Source: Legionella jordanis (GTDB taxonomy: Bacteria > Pseudomonadota > Gammaproteobacteria > Legionellales > Legionellaceae). Taken from it: a DNA stretch of 64,000 nucleotides. Below, one piece after another: positions 17,847 through 28,380 of the stretch. The position numbers and the translations under genes are program-made. The first letter of the stretch is position 1; each line of letters begins with the position of its first letter. Where the stretch lies: positions 1,012,501 through 1,076,500 of the forward strand of contig NZ_LR134383.1 of NCBI RefSeq assembly GCF_900637635.1, in the 5' to 3' direction. Below the pieces are notes generated by a model. The model was not told the origin of the DNA. It saw only the letters and a list, made by a program, of their open reading frames with translations, and did not search any database.

Positions 17847-20645
17847 ATGGCAGAGTATAAAGATACCTTAAATTTACCTGAAACGACTTTTCCCATGAAA
17901 GCCAATCTGGCACAAAGAGAACCCCAGATGCTTGCACATTGGGAAGCCGAAGGTATCTATCATAAGATGAGGCAGGCTCGGCAAGGTTGTGAGCATTTTG
18001 TCCTTCACGATGGCCCTCCTTACGCCAATGGTCACTTACACTGCGGACATGCTCTAAATAAAATTTTGAAAGACATTATTAACAAATCGAAATGCTTAAG
18101 CGGCTTCGATGCGCCTTTTGTACCTGGCTGGGACTGCCATGGTTTGCCCATTGAGCTTAATGTTGAAAAAAAAATCGGCAAAGCTGGCCATAAGGTGAGT
18201 GCCCGCGAATTTCGTGCGAAATGCCGGGAATATGCAGCCAGCCAAATTGATATACAACGAGAAGAATTCAAGCGACTGGGAGTGTTTGGTGATTGGGAGC
18301 ACCCCTATGTCACCATGGATTATTCCTATGAAGCAAATATCATTCGTGCACTAGGCAAAGTAATAGAAAATGGCCATCTGCAACAAGGCTTCAAACCTGT
18401 CCATTGGTGCATTGAGTGCGGCTCAGCTTTAGCCGAGGCAGAAGTAGATTATGAAGATAAAATTTCACCGGCGATTGATGTTTCTTTTATGGCTGTTGAT
18501 CCTGCAGCATTATTAGCCGTGATCAATCGCAATTTAGAAGTCAAGCCGGTCGTGGTTCCGATTTGGACAACAACCCCCTGGTCATTGCCCGGAAACGAAG
18601 CAGTTTGCCTTCACCCGAATTTGGAGTATGTGCTCATCGATGATGGCAAACGCTATTATTTGATCGTTGCAGAACTTCTAGAGGCAGTTGCCAGCCGTTA
18701 TGGAATCTCCAATTATGAAATTGTCGGTCGTACCAAGGGGCTTCAGTTTGAGCAAATGCTATTGCAACATCCCTTGTATGAACGCCAAGTTCCAATAGTG
18801 CTGGGGGAGCATGTGACTACCGATGCAGGTACCGGCTGCGTCCATACTGCTCCTGCACACGGTCCTGACGACTATCAAATTGGTATTGCTTATAATCTTC
18901 CCCTCATTAATCCTGTACTTCCAAATGGCTGTTATCAGGAAGACGTTCCTCTGTTTGCAGGTCTATCAGTCCTTAAGGTCAATGATACGGTTATTGAAGC
19001 GCTTAAAGAAAGATCAGCTTTGTTGCATTTCGAAAACATTCAACACAGCTACCCCCACTGTTGGCGCCACAAAACACCTATGGTTTTCTTAGCCACTCCC
19101 CAATGGTTCATCGCCATGGACAAAAATGGCTTGCGGGAAACAATAAAAGAAGTGATTAATCAAGTGGACTGGATCCCGGATTGGGGTAAAGCACGTATTG
19201 CCGCCATGGTTGAAACCCGCCCAGATTGGTGTATATCAAGACAGAGAGCCTGGGGAACACCCATGACCTTATTTGTTCATAAAACCACAAGAGAACTGCA
19301 TCCAGATACAGTTGAATTGATTGAAAAAATCGCCGTAAAAATGGAAGAGAAAGGCATTGAAGCCTGGTTTGATTTGGACATTGAAGAATTTTTAGCTAAG
19401 GATGCTGAGCAATATGAAAAAATCACAGACACCTTGGATGTCTGGTTTGATTCCGGTGTTTCCCATTATTGCGTACTGAAACAAGATCCTGAACTGGGAC
19501 TACCAGCTGATGTTTATTTTGAAGGTTCAGATCAGCATCGCGGATGGTTTAACTCTTCTTTGACGACTGCCGTAGCTATTTACGGCTCTGCTCCTTATAA
19601 AACTGTTTTAACCCATGGTTATACAGTGGATGCAGAAGGTAAAAAGTTATCTAAGTCAAAAGGGAATTATGTGGCTTTGGATAAACTTATTAATCAACAT
19701 GGTGCTGATATTTTACGCCTTTGGGTATCTTCAACCGATTACCGCCATGAGGTTAGCATTTCGGAAGAAATCATCAAACGAAATGCGGATGCTTATCGAC
19801 GCATACGAAATACAGCGCGCTTTTTATTGGCTAACCTTTTTGATTTTGTTCCTGAGGAACATTGTGTTGAAGTGGATCAAATGGTGGAATTGGATTGCTG
19901 GGCAATAAAAAGAGCCCAACAATTGCAACATGAAATTATTGAAGCGTACAAAAACTACAATTTTCATGTTATTTATCAAAAAATTCACAACTTCTGTGCG
20001 GTTGATATGGGTAGTTTTTACCTGGATGTCATCAAAGATCGTCAATATACAACTGCAAAAAACAGTTTGGCGCGACGTTCCTGTCAAACGGCTATGTTCC
20101 ATATTGTTCATGCCTTAACACGATGGCTAGCGCCAATTTTATCCTTTACAGCTGAAGAAATTTGGCAATTTACCCCTGGAACAACTGGTGAGTCGATCTT
20201 TTTGGAGCGCTGGTATTCTGAATGGCCAAGAATCAATGATGTCAATATGATTTTCTGGCAACAATTACAAGTCATTCGAGATGAAGTCAACAAAGCTTTA
20301 GAAAATCAACGAAAAACTGGCCTGATTGGTTCTGGCTTAGCAGCCAGGGTTGTTATTTATGCGGATGACAAGAGCTATCCATTATTGGTTAGATTAGGAG
20401 AGGAGCTAAGATTCATCCTCATAACTTCTGAAGCCTCAGTCAAACCTCTGGATGCCAGCCCTGAGAACCTTATAACAAATAAGGAGTTAGGCATTGCTGT
20501 AGAAGTACAGGCCAGTACTGACGAAAAATGTGAGCGTTGCTGGCACCGGCGTGAAGACGTTGGGACTAACCCTGAGCACCCGGGTCTATGTCAGCGCTGC
20601 GTGTCTAACATTAGTGGATGCGACGAGGTGAGGCAATACGCATGA
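17847..20645 (+). CDS. ileS: Isoleucyl-tRNA synthetase
   Basis: Charges tRNA-Ile. The class I signatures are both present: GHLHCGH in the HIGH position near residue 65, and KKLSKSKGN near residue 600 (KMSKS). The large editing domain lies between. A C-terminal zinc-finger (CERCWHRR and CQRCVSN, four cysteines) ends the protein. The length of 932 residues fits the bacterial enzyme. The stop codon overlaps the lspA start as ATGA. Confidence 0.98.
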   Translation: MAEYKDTLNLPETTFPMKANLAQREPQMLAHWEAEGIYHKMRQARQGCEHFVLHDGPPYANGHLHCGHALNKILKDIINKSKCLSGFDAPFVPGWDCHGLPIELNVEKKIGKAGHKVSAREFRAKCREYAASQIDIQREEFKRLGVFGDWEHPYVTMDYSYEANIIRALGKVIENGHLQQGFKPVHWCIECGSALAEAEVDYEDKISPAIDVSFMAVDPAALLAVINRNLEVKPVVVPIWTTTPWSLPGNEAVCLHPNLEYVLIDDGKRYYLIVAELLEAVASRYGISNYEIVGRTKGLQFEQMLLQHPLYERQVPIVLGEHVTTDAGTGCVHTAPAHGPDDYQIGIAYNLPLINPVLPNGCYQEDVPLFAGLSVLKVNDTVIEALKERSALLHFENIQHSYPHCWRHKTPMVFLATPQWFIAMDKNGLRETIKEVINQVDWIPDWGKARIAAMVETRPDWCISRQRAWGTPMTLFVHKTTRELHPDTVELIEKIAVKMEEKGIEAWFDLDIEEFLAKDAEQYEKITDTLDVWFDSGVSHYCVLKQDPELGLPADVYFEGSDQHRGWFNSSLTTAVAIYGSAPYKTVLTHGYTVDAEGKKLSKSKGNYVALDKLINQHGADILRLWVSSTDYRHEVSISEEIIKRNADAYRRIRNTARFLLANLFDFVPEEHCVEVDQMVELDCWAIKRAQQLQHEIIEAYKNYNFHVIYQKIHNFCAVDMGSFYLDVIKDRQYTTAKNSLARRSCQTAMFHIVHALTRWLAPILSFTAEEIWQFTPGTTGESIFLERWYSEWPRINDVNMIFWQQLQVIRDEVNKALENQRKTGLIGSGLAARVVIYADDKSYPLLVRLGEELRFILITSEASVKPLDASPENLITNKELGIAVEVQASTDEKCERCWHRREDVGTNPEHPGLCQRCVSNISGCDEVRQYA

Positions 20646-21109
20646 AAAAATGGCCTTGGTTTTTATTAGCAGTACTGATTATTGTACTGGATCAATGCAC
20701 CAAATATTGGGCGGCTATGACTTTGATTCCTTACCAGCCTGAGGCCTTAATGCCCATGTTAAATTTTACTTTGGCTTACAACAGTGGTGCGGCATTTAGT
20801 TTTTTAAGTGGGACGGGTGGCTGGCATCGCTGGGTCTTTGCGGGTTTTAGCCTTATCATGAGTATTGTTCTTACACTCTGGCTAGTTCGACTACCTAAAT
20901 CGGCTAAACTTCAGTCTTTAGCCATCAGTTTAATTTTGGGGGGAGCCATTGGTAATTTATACGATCGCGCCGCTTTGGGGCATGTGATTGACTTTATTGA
21001 TCTCTATTATAAAAATTATCACTGGCCAGTATTTAATCTGGCCGATAGTGCCATTTGTGTGGGTGCATTCTTTTTACTAATTGATTTATGCAAAAACCCC
21101 ACCCGGTAA
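20642..21109 (+). CDS. lspA: Lipoprotein signal peptidase (signal peptidase II)
   Basis: An aspartic protease in the inner membrane that cleaves prolipoprotein signal peptides. The start is the ATG overlapping the ileS stop, giving 155 residues; a longer frame from 20618 lacks support. Four membrane helices are visible. The conserved [11 protein letters not shown] precedes the two catalytic aspartates in GNLYDRA and FNLADSAIC. The last 24 bases overlap the convergent aldolase-like gene. Confidence 0.96.
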   Translation: MKKWPWFLLAVLIIVLDQCTKYWAAMTLIPYQPEALMPMLNFTLAYNSGAAFSFLSGTGGWHRWVFAGFSLIMSIVLTLWLVRLPKSAKLQSLAISLILGGAIGNLYDRAALGHVIDFIDLYYKNYHWPVFNLADSAICVGAFFLLIDLCKNPTR

Positions 21110-21640
21110 AGCTTCTAAATGTTTGCCTTCAGGGTTGAGTATACTGACCGCCGCAACTGCCGGTAAGCTTAAATAATGCTCGGCTTCTTCCCACTCCACT
21201 TCGGCGGGAAACAATCTCAGCATGGGAAGACATTTGTTTAATGAAGCGCAGAAACTTAAATTGGCAGGGTAGGGACGTGCTTGGTGATAACCAAGAGCCA
21301 TAACTTGCATGGCTTCAGATATCGTCGCAATCCCGGGCAAATAATTAACAGAATAAATGGCAGCAGTTTGCGCTATGGCAGGAAGAAAACCAGGGCTTGA
21401 GGCAAAATGGACTCCAGCCTGATAGCAATCTTCGAGCTGCTGGGTGCTGATGATGTTGCCTGCGCCTACTCTCAGGGCAGGAAAGTCATTTAAAACTTTT
21501 TTCAAAATCATTTGTTCGCTGCTATTAATTTCAACAGCCGCAAAACCAGCTTTAGCGATTTGCTTCAGTCGGTCAAATAAAAAAGCATCAACATCCAAAC
21601 TAATAATGATTGATTGATTGTCAAACAATTTGTCGGTCAT
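21086..21640 (-). CDS. KDPG/KHG-aldolase-like protein lacking the catalytic lysine
   Basis: The 184-residue product follows the Eda TIM-barrel pattern. It has AVEINS with the conserved catalytic Glu, LRVGAGNIIS (phosphate-binding GAG), FASSPGF, LPGIATISEAM and the FPAE block. In Eda the Schiff-base lysine sits in FKFFPAE; here the segment reads LRLFPAE, so arginine replaces lysine. The sugar-acid aldolase reaction is therefore doubtful. I use the ATG at 21640; a TTG 24 bases upstream is an alternative. It may be a pseudoenzyme or a repurposed barrel. It overlaps lspA by 24 bases, tail to tail. Confidence 0.75.
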   Translation of the reverse strand: MTDKLFDNQSIIISLDVDAFLFDRLKQIAKAGFAAVEINSSEQMILKKVLNDFPALRVGAGNIISTQQLEDCYQAGVHFASSPGFLPAIAQTAAIYSVNYLPGIATISEAMQVMALGYHQARPYPANLSFCASLNKCLPMLRLFPAEVEWEEAEHYLSLPAVAAVSILNPEGKHLEALPGGVFA

Positions 21641-21705
21641 AATATCATTCGCTGCCAGCCGCAATATCTGTCCATGTTAGAAGAGTTGCGGCTGCTTAGC
21701 AAGTA

Positions 21706-23640
21706 TTATTGAAAGGGAGTCATCTTGGGTTTAATGGAAAAGGGATTAGGAGCAGTATGTTCTTCTGGCGCCTGCAAAGCTTTGGATGACACTGGCCCAA
21801 TTGGTTTTCTGGCTGCCAATCGGTCCATATTTTTCAATAAGTTGTCCATGGTCTGCTGCGGGATGGGCTTCCCTATGCGAATGCTGGCCAAAATATTTTG
21901 AACTGAAGTTGGAACCTGACCATCGGGACCGCGAAACATATTCTGCAACCTGTCCAAAGATTGTGGGGTTGGGTTCATTTTCATTAAGAGCAAAATATGC
22001 CTATAACTTTGCGTCATTGAGTCACCCACTTGAGAAGGTGAAACGATTTTGCGCAAGTTAGGCTTGGGCGTAGGGGCCGATTTTGGCGTAATATCAGGTT
22101 GTGAGCCTGGGGTATGGCCACGTTTCAGGACTAAAGACAAAGCTTGTTGTGCATCTTGAAGTTGATTCATTTGAGTGCTGATTAGCAAAATTTCACTTTG
22201 CATTTGTTCACTGCGCTGGCTCAACGAATCTTTTTTCTTTTGGTGATCATGAAACTCCAAAGCCTTATTATGATGGATTAAATGTTTCAAATTGCAGATA
22301 TCTGGGCGCAAGCGATTATAAGATTTTTCGGCTTGCTCTTTTTCTTCCCGTTTTAGATTATCGAATTGGTCTGGATCCTGATTAGGCGTTAGTAAATAAT
22401 GCTTACCATCCTTATAAAGGATTTTGTATTCCTTCGCTTGCTTTTGTGACATTACAAAAGCGGCTTGGGCAAAAGAAGTTACAATTCGTCCATCGTTGTC
22501 AAATAGAAGTTTCTCTCCCTTTATGACACTTAACATGTCCTGCAAACCGGCAACCTGAACGTGTAAGCCATTATGTTTTTGTAAGAGATTCATCGCTTCG
22601 GTTTCGGCCTGCTCTACCGTTTGCCTATCTCCTCTCACAGAGAGCAATCTTGCAATTTCCTCCGCTTGCTCCTCGAGGGTGTGATTCAAGGAATCAATTC
22701 TTTGCTCAAGCATCATTGCTGGGGACATTGCACGAAAATTGAGAAGAAATTGCTGCTGATTTTGCAGAAAATTTTTGCGCTCCTGAAAGAGTTGTATGGT
22801 TTCTTTATCAAATTCTTGCTCATTGTCCAAATGGGCATGGAGACTATTAATTTCCTGGCTTAACTTTTCTAATACATTATATTGTCTTTCGGTGCCATGA
22901 GCTTCCAAAAATTCTTGTAAAAAATCCAGGCTGTCGAGACTATTTTGGAAATTATGATAACGTTGCTCAATCTTATGCTCTTCCTTTTCAAGCCTTTCAA
23001 GTTCTTCTTCAAGTTCTTCTGACTCTTTTATTTTATGTTCCAGGGTTTCTTGCAAAACAGCGAGGGATTGGGCATAGGCTGCGTAGCTATGAGCCGCGTC
23101 AGCAGCGTTTGCTGAATGGGTGATTTCCCTTTGTTGATCCAGTAGGCGCTTGGTTTCTTTATCATTTTCAGCTCTTCTTTCCTTTGCCCGAGCTTGTTTT
23201 TTATACAGCAGGCCCAAAAGCAAAGCAGCCAGTGCACGATGTCTTCTAATTTCACTGTCTTGGCGAATTTGCTGTAAATTTTTCTCCAATAAAGCAATTT
23301 CAATTAACCGATCGCCAATGAGTGCCTGGACAGTCCGCCCTGCAGGCGATTTTAAAAAATCGATAACATCCTGAGCGGTTTTTAAACCGTAACGCCCAAG
23401 ATATTGCGTAGTGAGAGAAGGAGCCTCCGCTTTATCGACAGTTTTGGTTGCCCCAGGATCTAATTCCTTGGTTTTTAAGCTGGCAAACCAGGCTTCAAGT
23501 TGAGAAGAGCTTAAATTGACTTGTTTCTTATCTTTTGTGCTAAGTTTCAGGTAAGAATTATCTTGAGTTGTTTGAGGAATATTTTGCTGAATCTTTGTGC
23601 CAGGAAAATCAACTTCTCGAGGTTTACTGGTATTAGCCAT
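21706..23640 (-). CDS. Large coiled-coil protein, effector candidate
   Basis: No family is recognised. The 644-residue protein starts at an ATG behind AGGGA, has no signal peptide or membrane segment, and is very rich in Glu, Gln and Lys. Coiled coils cover about residues 110-340 and 420-500, for example HKIKESEELEEELERLEKEE. The last 130 residues are proline-rich with a short helical region (about 530-610) and end in KPKMTPFQ. This large soluble coiled-coil layout is common among Legionella Dot/Icm substrates. Assignment as an effector is inference. Confidence 0.75.
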   Translation of the reverse strand: MANTSKPREVDFPGTKIQQNIPQTTQDNSYLKLSTKDKKQVNLSSSQLEAWFASLKTKELDPGATKTVDKAEAPSLTTQYLGRYGLKTAQDVIDFLKSPAGRTVQALIGDRLIEIALLEKNLQQIRQDSEIRRHRALAALLLGLLYKKQARAKERRAENDKETKRLLDQQREITHSANAADAAHSYAAYAQSLAVLQETLEHKIKESEELEEELERLEKEEHKIEQRYHNFQNSLDSLDFLQEFLEAHGTERQYNVLEKLSQEINSLHAHLDNEQEFDKETIQLFQERKNFLQNQQQFLLNFRAMSPAMMLEQRIDSLNHTLEEQAEEIARLLSVRGDRQTVEQAETEAMNLLQKHNGLHVQVAGLQDMLSVIKGEKLLFDNDGRIVTSFAQAAFVMSQKQAKEYKILYKDGKHYLLTPNQDPDQFDNLKREEKEQAEKSYNRLRPDICNLKHLIHHNKALEFHDHQKKKDSLSQRSEQMQSEILLISTQMNQLQDAQQALSLVLKRGHTPGSQPDITPKSAPTPKPNLRKIVSPSQVGDSMTQSYRHILLLMKMNPTPQSLDRLQNMFRGPDGQVPTSVQNILASIRIGKPIPQQTMDNLLKNMDRLAARKPIGPVSSKALQAPEEHTAPNPFSIKPKMTPFQ

Positions 23641-23730
23641 TAATGTATCCCTAAATTAATTATCTAATAAGTATACACGATTAATCTGCTTAGACAATAG
23701 TCAAAATGATTGGCAATAGAGCTAAATAAT

Positions 23731-24186
23731 TCACCAACATTCCCTGGCATTGGCTCTTGGTTGTCCACAGGGACCTGCAGCAATCCCCTTGTTTCCTTCA
23801 TGGTTTAGGGTAAATGTCTGGCACTCCTGATCATTAGCTTGTGAGTTAATTGGCACGGCACTTAAACTGAATTCATCGGCAGTTTGCGAGGTAATTTCCA
23901 GACGATACCATTTCTGTGAGGACAAGTTGCTCGATATTACATCTGGAGCATCTCCGGTCCCAAGACTTGCATTCTCATAGCTGTGTACGTTGGCGTAATA
24001 GTGCTCGAGACGGTTTGCCAAGTTAAAGAGAGCATTCTGGGCATCCAACCGCCGAACTTTAATAATGTTCTTTTGATAGTTTGGGTAAGCAAGAGCCATT
24101 AAAATGATCAGAATTAAACAAGCAATTAATAATTCAAACAATGAAAAACCTGTGCTTAATCTTTGTGCTTGCTTCATGTCCTTCAT
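23731..24186 (-). CDS. Type IV pilin-like protein (PilE/minor pilin type)
   Basis: A 151-residue prepilin with a 13-residue basic leader cut by PilD before G|FSLFELL. Phe+1 and Glu+5 are followed by a 20-residue hydrophobic helix (LLIACLILIILMALAYPNYQ). The C-terminal domain has two cysteines (DQECQTF and GPCGQ) that can form the D-region disulfide, plus a third near the end. Resemblance to PilE-type minor pilins is clear. The start overlaps the stop of the 1034-residue gene by 4 bases, an unusual partner for a pilin. Confidence 0.88.
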   Translation of the reverse strand: MKDMKQAQRLSTGFSLFELLIACLILIILMALAYPNYQKNIIKVRRLDAQNALFNLANRLEHYYANVHSYENASLGTGDAPDVISSNLSSQKWYRLEITSQTADEFSLSAVPINSQANDQECQTFTLNHEGNKGIAAGPCGQPRANARECW

Positions 24187-27100
24187 TGAATGGTTAAGGG
24201 AGAGGGTTGGGATGGCATTTGTAGGGTATTGGGGATGGTTCCGGCATGGAATAACCTGGAATGCCTTGGATTCTCAGCCAGGGACACTGAGGAAGAGTTT
24301 GGAGGACTAAGAAGGCTTTGCAACACGCAATTGGTGGAGCTATGGGGAAGACGTTCGATTCTCATGGGATTTTCCAGACAATAATCAACATCAGTGTTGC
24401 ATTTTGGCAACCTGGCATTTTCACCTGCAGAAAAAGCCCAGTGATACAGTTTACGACGATGAATTTGTATTGAAGCAAGAATGCGTTGTTTAAGAAGTCC
24501 TGTAAAATTATCGATTTTATTGCTTAAGTAGATAATGCCGTAAGCGCTGCGTTGGAAAAAATGGCCTAAGCTGTTATCCCATACTGCACCGAGTCCATTT
24601 AAGGCGACTCCGCATGCGTAAGCTAATCCGCGAGTTAGTGGATCAAGCAACATAATAGTCAATCGAAGCCCAAAGGACAGCAGGTCCAGGGCGGGTAATA
24701 AAGTAAAATTTTTAAGTAGGAGAAAGGGAGGCCAAATGAAAAGCATTATGAGATTTAGCCCTAAGTTTAATAGGGGCTGTTCGGCATAGGGATAAAAAGG
24801 GCTACTAAAGCCATAAAGAGGTGATAAGCGGAAGTGAGGTAGCCTCCCCCAACCATTCGGACGAGTGGCAAACTGAATTAGCATGCTGCCAACCACTTGC
24901 CAGTTACCCAGTACAACGAATGTTTTACTTAGAAGTTTGGTTAAGCCCCGGAAAGGAACATGGATAAGAAGGGAGCTGAGTTCAAGCAATGGGATAGTTG
25001 TCAGACTCAACAGCAAGTCAGCAGCGGCAGCGGTGGCTCCTTTTATTGAATTAACCCACAGATTCCAACTCTTCCTAAGACCCGGAACAAAACCATTGTT
25101 ATAGCCATAATAATAGAACTCAGCAAATGGACCTACGGTCAATTTTACAAGAGTTAAAACCACTTGGAGGAACCATTTGATGGTACCCAATAACCAATCG
25201 TTCCCAGGATGCATTACCGTATCAAAAATGGCTGCTCCTCCTTTGGCACCTAGGGCAGCGTAATTAATATAGGGAAACTCTCCCATCTCCTCTTGTAAAG
25301 AAGGAAGGGATTTGCATATTCCATAGCCTAATGCAATTGCAAGAGCGACAATAATGGCTACTTCTGCAGGTTCCTCTTTTAATACCGCTATCGCTTTAAT
25401 AAAAAATTGGTCGAGATCACCGCCCACCACAATGGCTTGCCAATACGTCATGGCGGCAGAAATGGCTTCAGAATTTTTGCCATGACTCATCCATTTGGCC
25501 AAAGCCTGGGTAGGCTTAATACCGTATATTAAGCCGTTCATGTGTAGCTTGCTTAAAATGGCAGTTAGCGTCTCTGGAGCAATCACAGCCCCAGCCCCAT
25601 ACGCGTAGGCAGCCATGGCCAAGGTGCCAAGGATTGGATTTTTTTCGCTGGTATCGACAAAAAAACCGGCAACATGACGTAGTACTTCCAAAATGCGGTG
25701 AAGCGGATTTTCATAAGGAGGAGCACAGGGGGGATGAGTTTCTCGCACAATCATATAATGATTTTTTCTTAACTGAAATTGAACGAACTCTTCCAAAGTT
25801 TGTCCAGTATTTAAAAGCCCATCCTCATATAGAGCTTTTTGCAAGTAACTTAAATGCTGTGAAGCTTTTGTTTGCTCCGATTTTTCCACGGTCTTATGGT
25901 TTTCATGAATATAGGTTAAAAATTCTTGGTACAAATCGATTGAAAATTGATGAATGCGTTTAAAGAGATATTTAAAGAAAATTGGCAGACGCGAGAAGAA
26001 TGCTCTTAACTGCAGGCTGGCACGTTCTGGCAAATAAAGATGATGTTTAGCCAATTGGCTTAGTTGATACAAATCCTCACCACAGGGAAGCGGATAACAT
26101 AATTCTTGTTCTATAAAATACCTAATGGAGAGGATTTCATTATTGAGGCGCAATAGCACCTCCTGATTGCCTAATTTCACCCAACTGCCATTGGGATGCC
26201 TGCTTAACCAGGGCAGCGCTTCTTCGAAAGAGTTTGCCCCAGTAGAATACTGACTCTTTGATTGGCTATATGCTGAAACCAGTTCCTCTACCGAAGCGTA
26301 ACCGTTTTGTGGAGCGCCAGCCAGTGAGTAATAAGGTTTAATCCTGGTAATGCAAAGTCCGTCTGCTCGAGTTTCTGTTTCCGTAATTTGGCTGCCTTTG
26401 TGCGGACTTTTTAGATGATCTATCCAATCTCGGCCATCAAGCCATAATTTCAGTAAAAATAATTTCAACCTTTCGAAGCGGTTGGCTGCAATGTGACTCA
26501 AAGAGGGAGATGCTGATAACTGATAGTGCTGACAAATTACACGAATGGCATCATTTAGCTCTTGCTCGTCTTGACCAATATGCAAGTCACTATCCCAAAC
26601 GAAAATTGTCCCTGGGTTAGTGTGTTCACTAAAATCCAGCTGATCAATCCTGCAGACGGGGTATAAGCGATTAAATTGATAATGTTGTGCCATCTGTTTA
26701 GTTTCATAGAGAATGCTATCCAAAGCACCCTCTGAAACCAGGGGTTGAGTAGATAAAAGCAAGTTTTGACCTCGATAATTTTCAAGAATGCTAATGACTT
26801 TTACTCTTAACGCTTCTTGAGCTGCCCAGTCTTCGGCTTGAATTCGCCTTTCTTCATCTAACAGGATCTGAAGCTGGGTGATGCAGGATGTTGCGAGCTG
26901 GTACTTGGCTTTCTGTATTATGCTTCTTGGTTGTGCATAATGGTTTGAGCGTATTCGATAATGATTGATTTTATCTATGCAGTTCGCAATCAGGGAAGCT
27001 TGCCGCTTGCCAGGCAGCATTTCAAGCTTTTTGGCATCGCGGGTCAGTAGCAGAATTTGGATTGATTTGCGATCATGGTTGGCAATAATTCGTAAATAAT

Positions 27101-27287
27101 CGCCATTTGGAAGTTTATAATCCATATTGTAATAACCATAAAGCACAGTCCCTGCTTGGTGGCTGATGGCTGAGCCGGTAATGCTGGGTATTCCTTGGTG
27201 TGCATATGGCTTAACTTGCAATGGAATGATGATTTGATCTCGTTTCCCTTTGAATTTACTCAGGATCATATCCAGCTTTTCTGTCAT
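24183..27287 (-). CDS. Large protein of unknown function with hydrophobic C-terminal half
   Basis: I do not recognise a family. The ATG at 27287 with AGGA just upstream gives 1034 residues; a GTG at 27302 is possible. The first 560 or so residues are soluble and mixed alpha/beta. A series of hydrophobic stretches runs from about residue 560 to 960 (for instance VAIIVALAIALGYGI, VLTLVKLTVGPFAEFYYYGY and LILNLIMLFIWPPFLLL-like). They suggest membrane insertion or hydrophobic hairpins. No N-terminal signal peptide is present, which suits either a translocated effector or an inner-membrane protein. The stop overlaps the pilin-like gene by 4 bases, implying co-transcription. Confidence 0.75.
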   Translation of the reverse strand: MTEKLDMILSKFKGKRDQIIIPLQVKPYAHQGIPSITGSAISHQAGTVLYGYYNMDYKLPNGDYLRIIANHDRKSIQILLLTRDAKKLEMLPGKRQASLIANCIDKINHYRIRSNHYAQPRSIIQKAKYQLATSCITQLQILLDEERRIQAEDWAAQEALRVKVISILENYRGQNLLLSTQPLVSEGALDSILYETKQMAQHYQFNRLYPVCRIDQLDFSEHTNPGTIFVWDSDLHIGQDEQELNDAIRVICQHYQLSASPSLSHIAANRFERLKLFLLKLWLDGRDWIDHLKSPHKGSQITETETRADGLCITRIKPYYSLAGAPQNGYASVEELVSAYSQSKSQYSTGANSFEEALPWLSRHPNGSWVKLGNQEVLLRLNNEILSIRYFIEQELCYPLPCGEDLYQLSQLAKHHLYLPERASLQLRAFFSRLPIFFKYLFKRIHQFSIDLYQEFLTYIHENHKTVEKSEQTKASQHLSYLQKALYEDGLLNTGQTLEEFVQFQLRKNHYMIVRETHPPCAPPYENPLHRILEVLRHVAGFFVDTSEKNPILGTLAMAAYAYGAGAVIAPETLTAILSKLHMNGLIYGIKPTQALAKWMSHGKNSEAISAAMTYWQAIVVGGDLDQFFIKAIAVLKEEPAEVAIIVALAIALGYGICKSLPSLQEEMGEFPYINYAALGAKGGAAIFDTVMHPGNDWLLGTIKWFLQVVLTLVKLTVGPFAEFYYYGYNNGFVPGLRKSWNLWVNSIKGATAAAADLLLSLTTIPLLELSSLLIHVPFRGLTKLLSKTFVVLGNWQVVGSMLIQFATRPNGWGRLPHFRLSPLYGFSSPFYPYAEQPLLNLGLNLIMLFIWPPFLLLKNFTLLPALDLLSFGLRLTIMLLDPLTRGLAYACGVALNGLGAVWDNSLGHFFQRSAYGIIYLSNKIDNFTGLLKQRILASIQIHRRKLYHWAFSAGENARLPKCNTDVDYCLENPMRIERLPHSSTNCVLQSLLSPPNSSSVSLAENPRHSRLFHAGTIPNTLQMPSQPSPLTIQ

Positions 27288-27492
27288 TCTTTCCTGCAAC
27301 ACTACAAGGTTTTGCAGCGTTCTGGCAAGTGGACAGAGAGAAAATTAACGAGCAAAATACCTGGATGAATCCAGTACTCTGCTGAAATCAAAAGCTCATC
27401 GGCACGCAGACAGCAGGAAAGCAATCAGTTTGCTGGCAAACGCCTGGCCGGCCTGTTAAAATGAACTAGAAATAAACAGGATAAATGAATTA

Positions 27493-28380
27493 ATGACAAG
27501 TTATTGCGGATATATTGCTTTGGTTGGGCGGCCAAATGTTGGCAAGTCAACCCTATTGAATCGTATTTTACATCAGAAATTAAGCATCACCTCAACAAAA
27601 CCTCAAACTACCCGACACAGTATTTTAGGCATACAAACCTTAGGTGATTACCAATATGTCTATGTTGATACGCCAGGAATCCATCAAGGCTCTAAAAAAG
27701 TCATGAACCGTATGATGAACAAAACGGCCAAATCGGTATTGCGTGATGTGGATGTCATTGCCTTTATTGTGGATGGTACTCATTGGACGGATGAAGACGA
27801 TTACGTGTTGCGTTTAATCAAACAAGCCCACATCCCTTGTCTGCTCTTAATTAATAAAGTAGATAAAATTTCAGATAAATCCCAATTGCTGCCCTGGATT
27901 GAAAAAATAAGCCAAATGCACCAATTTGCTGCCGTTATTCCTATTTCCGCTAAGACTGGTGCACAAGTTGATCATCTGGAAGAGGAGTTAAAAAAATATT
28001 TGCCGGAGGGGCCTCATCTATTTGCAGATGATCAATTTACGGACAGGCCTATCCGTTTTCTCTGTGCGGAGTTGCTGCGGGAAAAAATTTTTCGCCTATG
28101 CGGACAGGAACTGCCTTATGCCACAACCGTTGAAATTGAGTCATTTAAAGACGAAGGCAATTTGCTAAGAATTCATGCACTTATTCTGGTGGAAAAGGAC
28201 AACCATAAGCGCATTATTATTGGTGAGAAAGGACAGAAATTAAAGGAAATGGCGACCACTGCACGTATGGATATGGAAAAACTCCTGGGGAAAAAAGTAT
28301 TTTTACAATGTTGGTGCAAAGTAAAATCCGGGTGGGCTGATGATGAGCGCCTCCTAAAACAATTAGGTTATGACAGCTGA
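27493..28380 (+). CDS. era: GTPase Era
   Basis: An essential GTPase that binds 16S rRNA and assists 30S maturation. The G1 loop is GRPNVGKSTLLN. G3 is DTPGIHQ, G4 is NKVD and G5 is ISAKTG. The C-terminal KH domain carries the IIGEKGQKLKEM RNA-binding loop. Length (295) is standard. It overlaps recO by 11 bases, the usual era-recO arrangement. Confidence 0.97.
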   Translation: MTSYCGYIALVGRPNVGKSTLLNRILHQKLSITSTKPQTTRHSILGIQTLGDYQYVYVDTPGIHQGSKKVMNRMMNKTAKSVLRDVDVIAFIVDGTHWTDEDDYVLRLIKQAHIPCLLLINKVDKISDKSQLLPWIEKISQMHQFAAVIPISAKTGAQVDHLEEELKKYLPEGPHLFADDQFTDRPIRFLCAELLREKIFRLCGQELPYATTVEIESFKDEGNLLRIHALILVEKDNHKRIIIGEKGQKLKEMATTARMDMEKLLGKKVFLQCWCKVKSGWADDERLLKQLGYDS

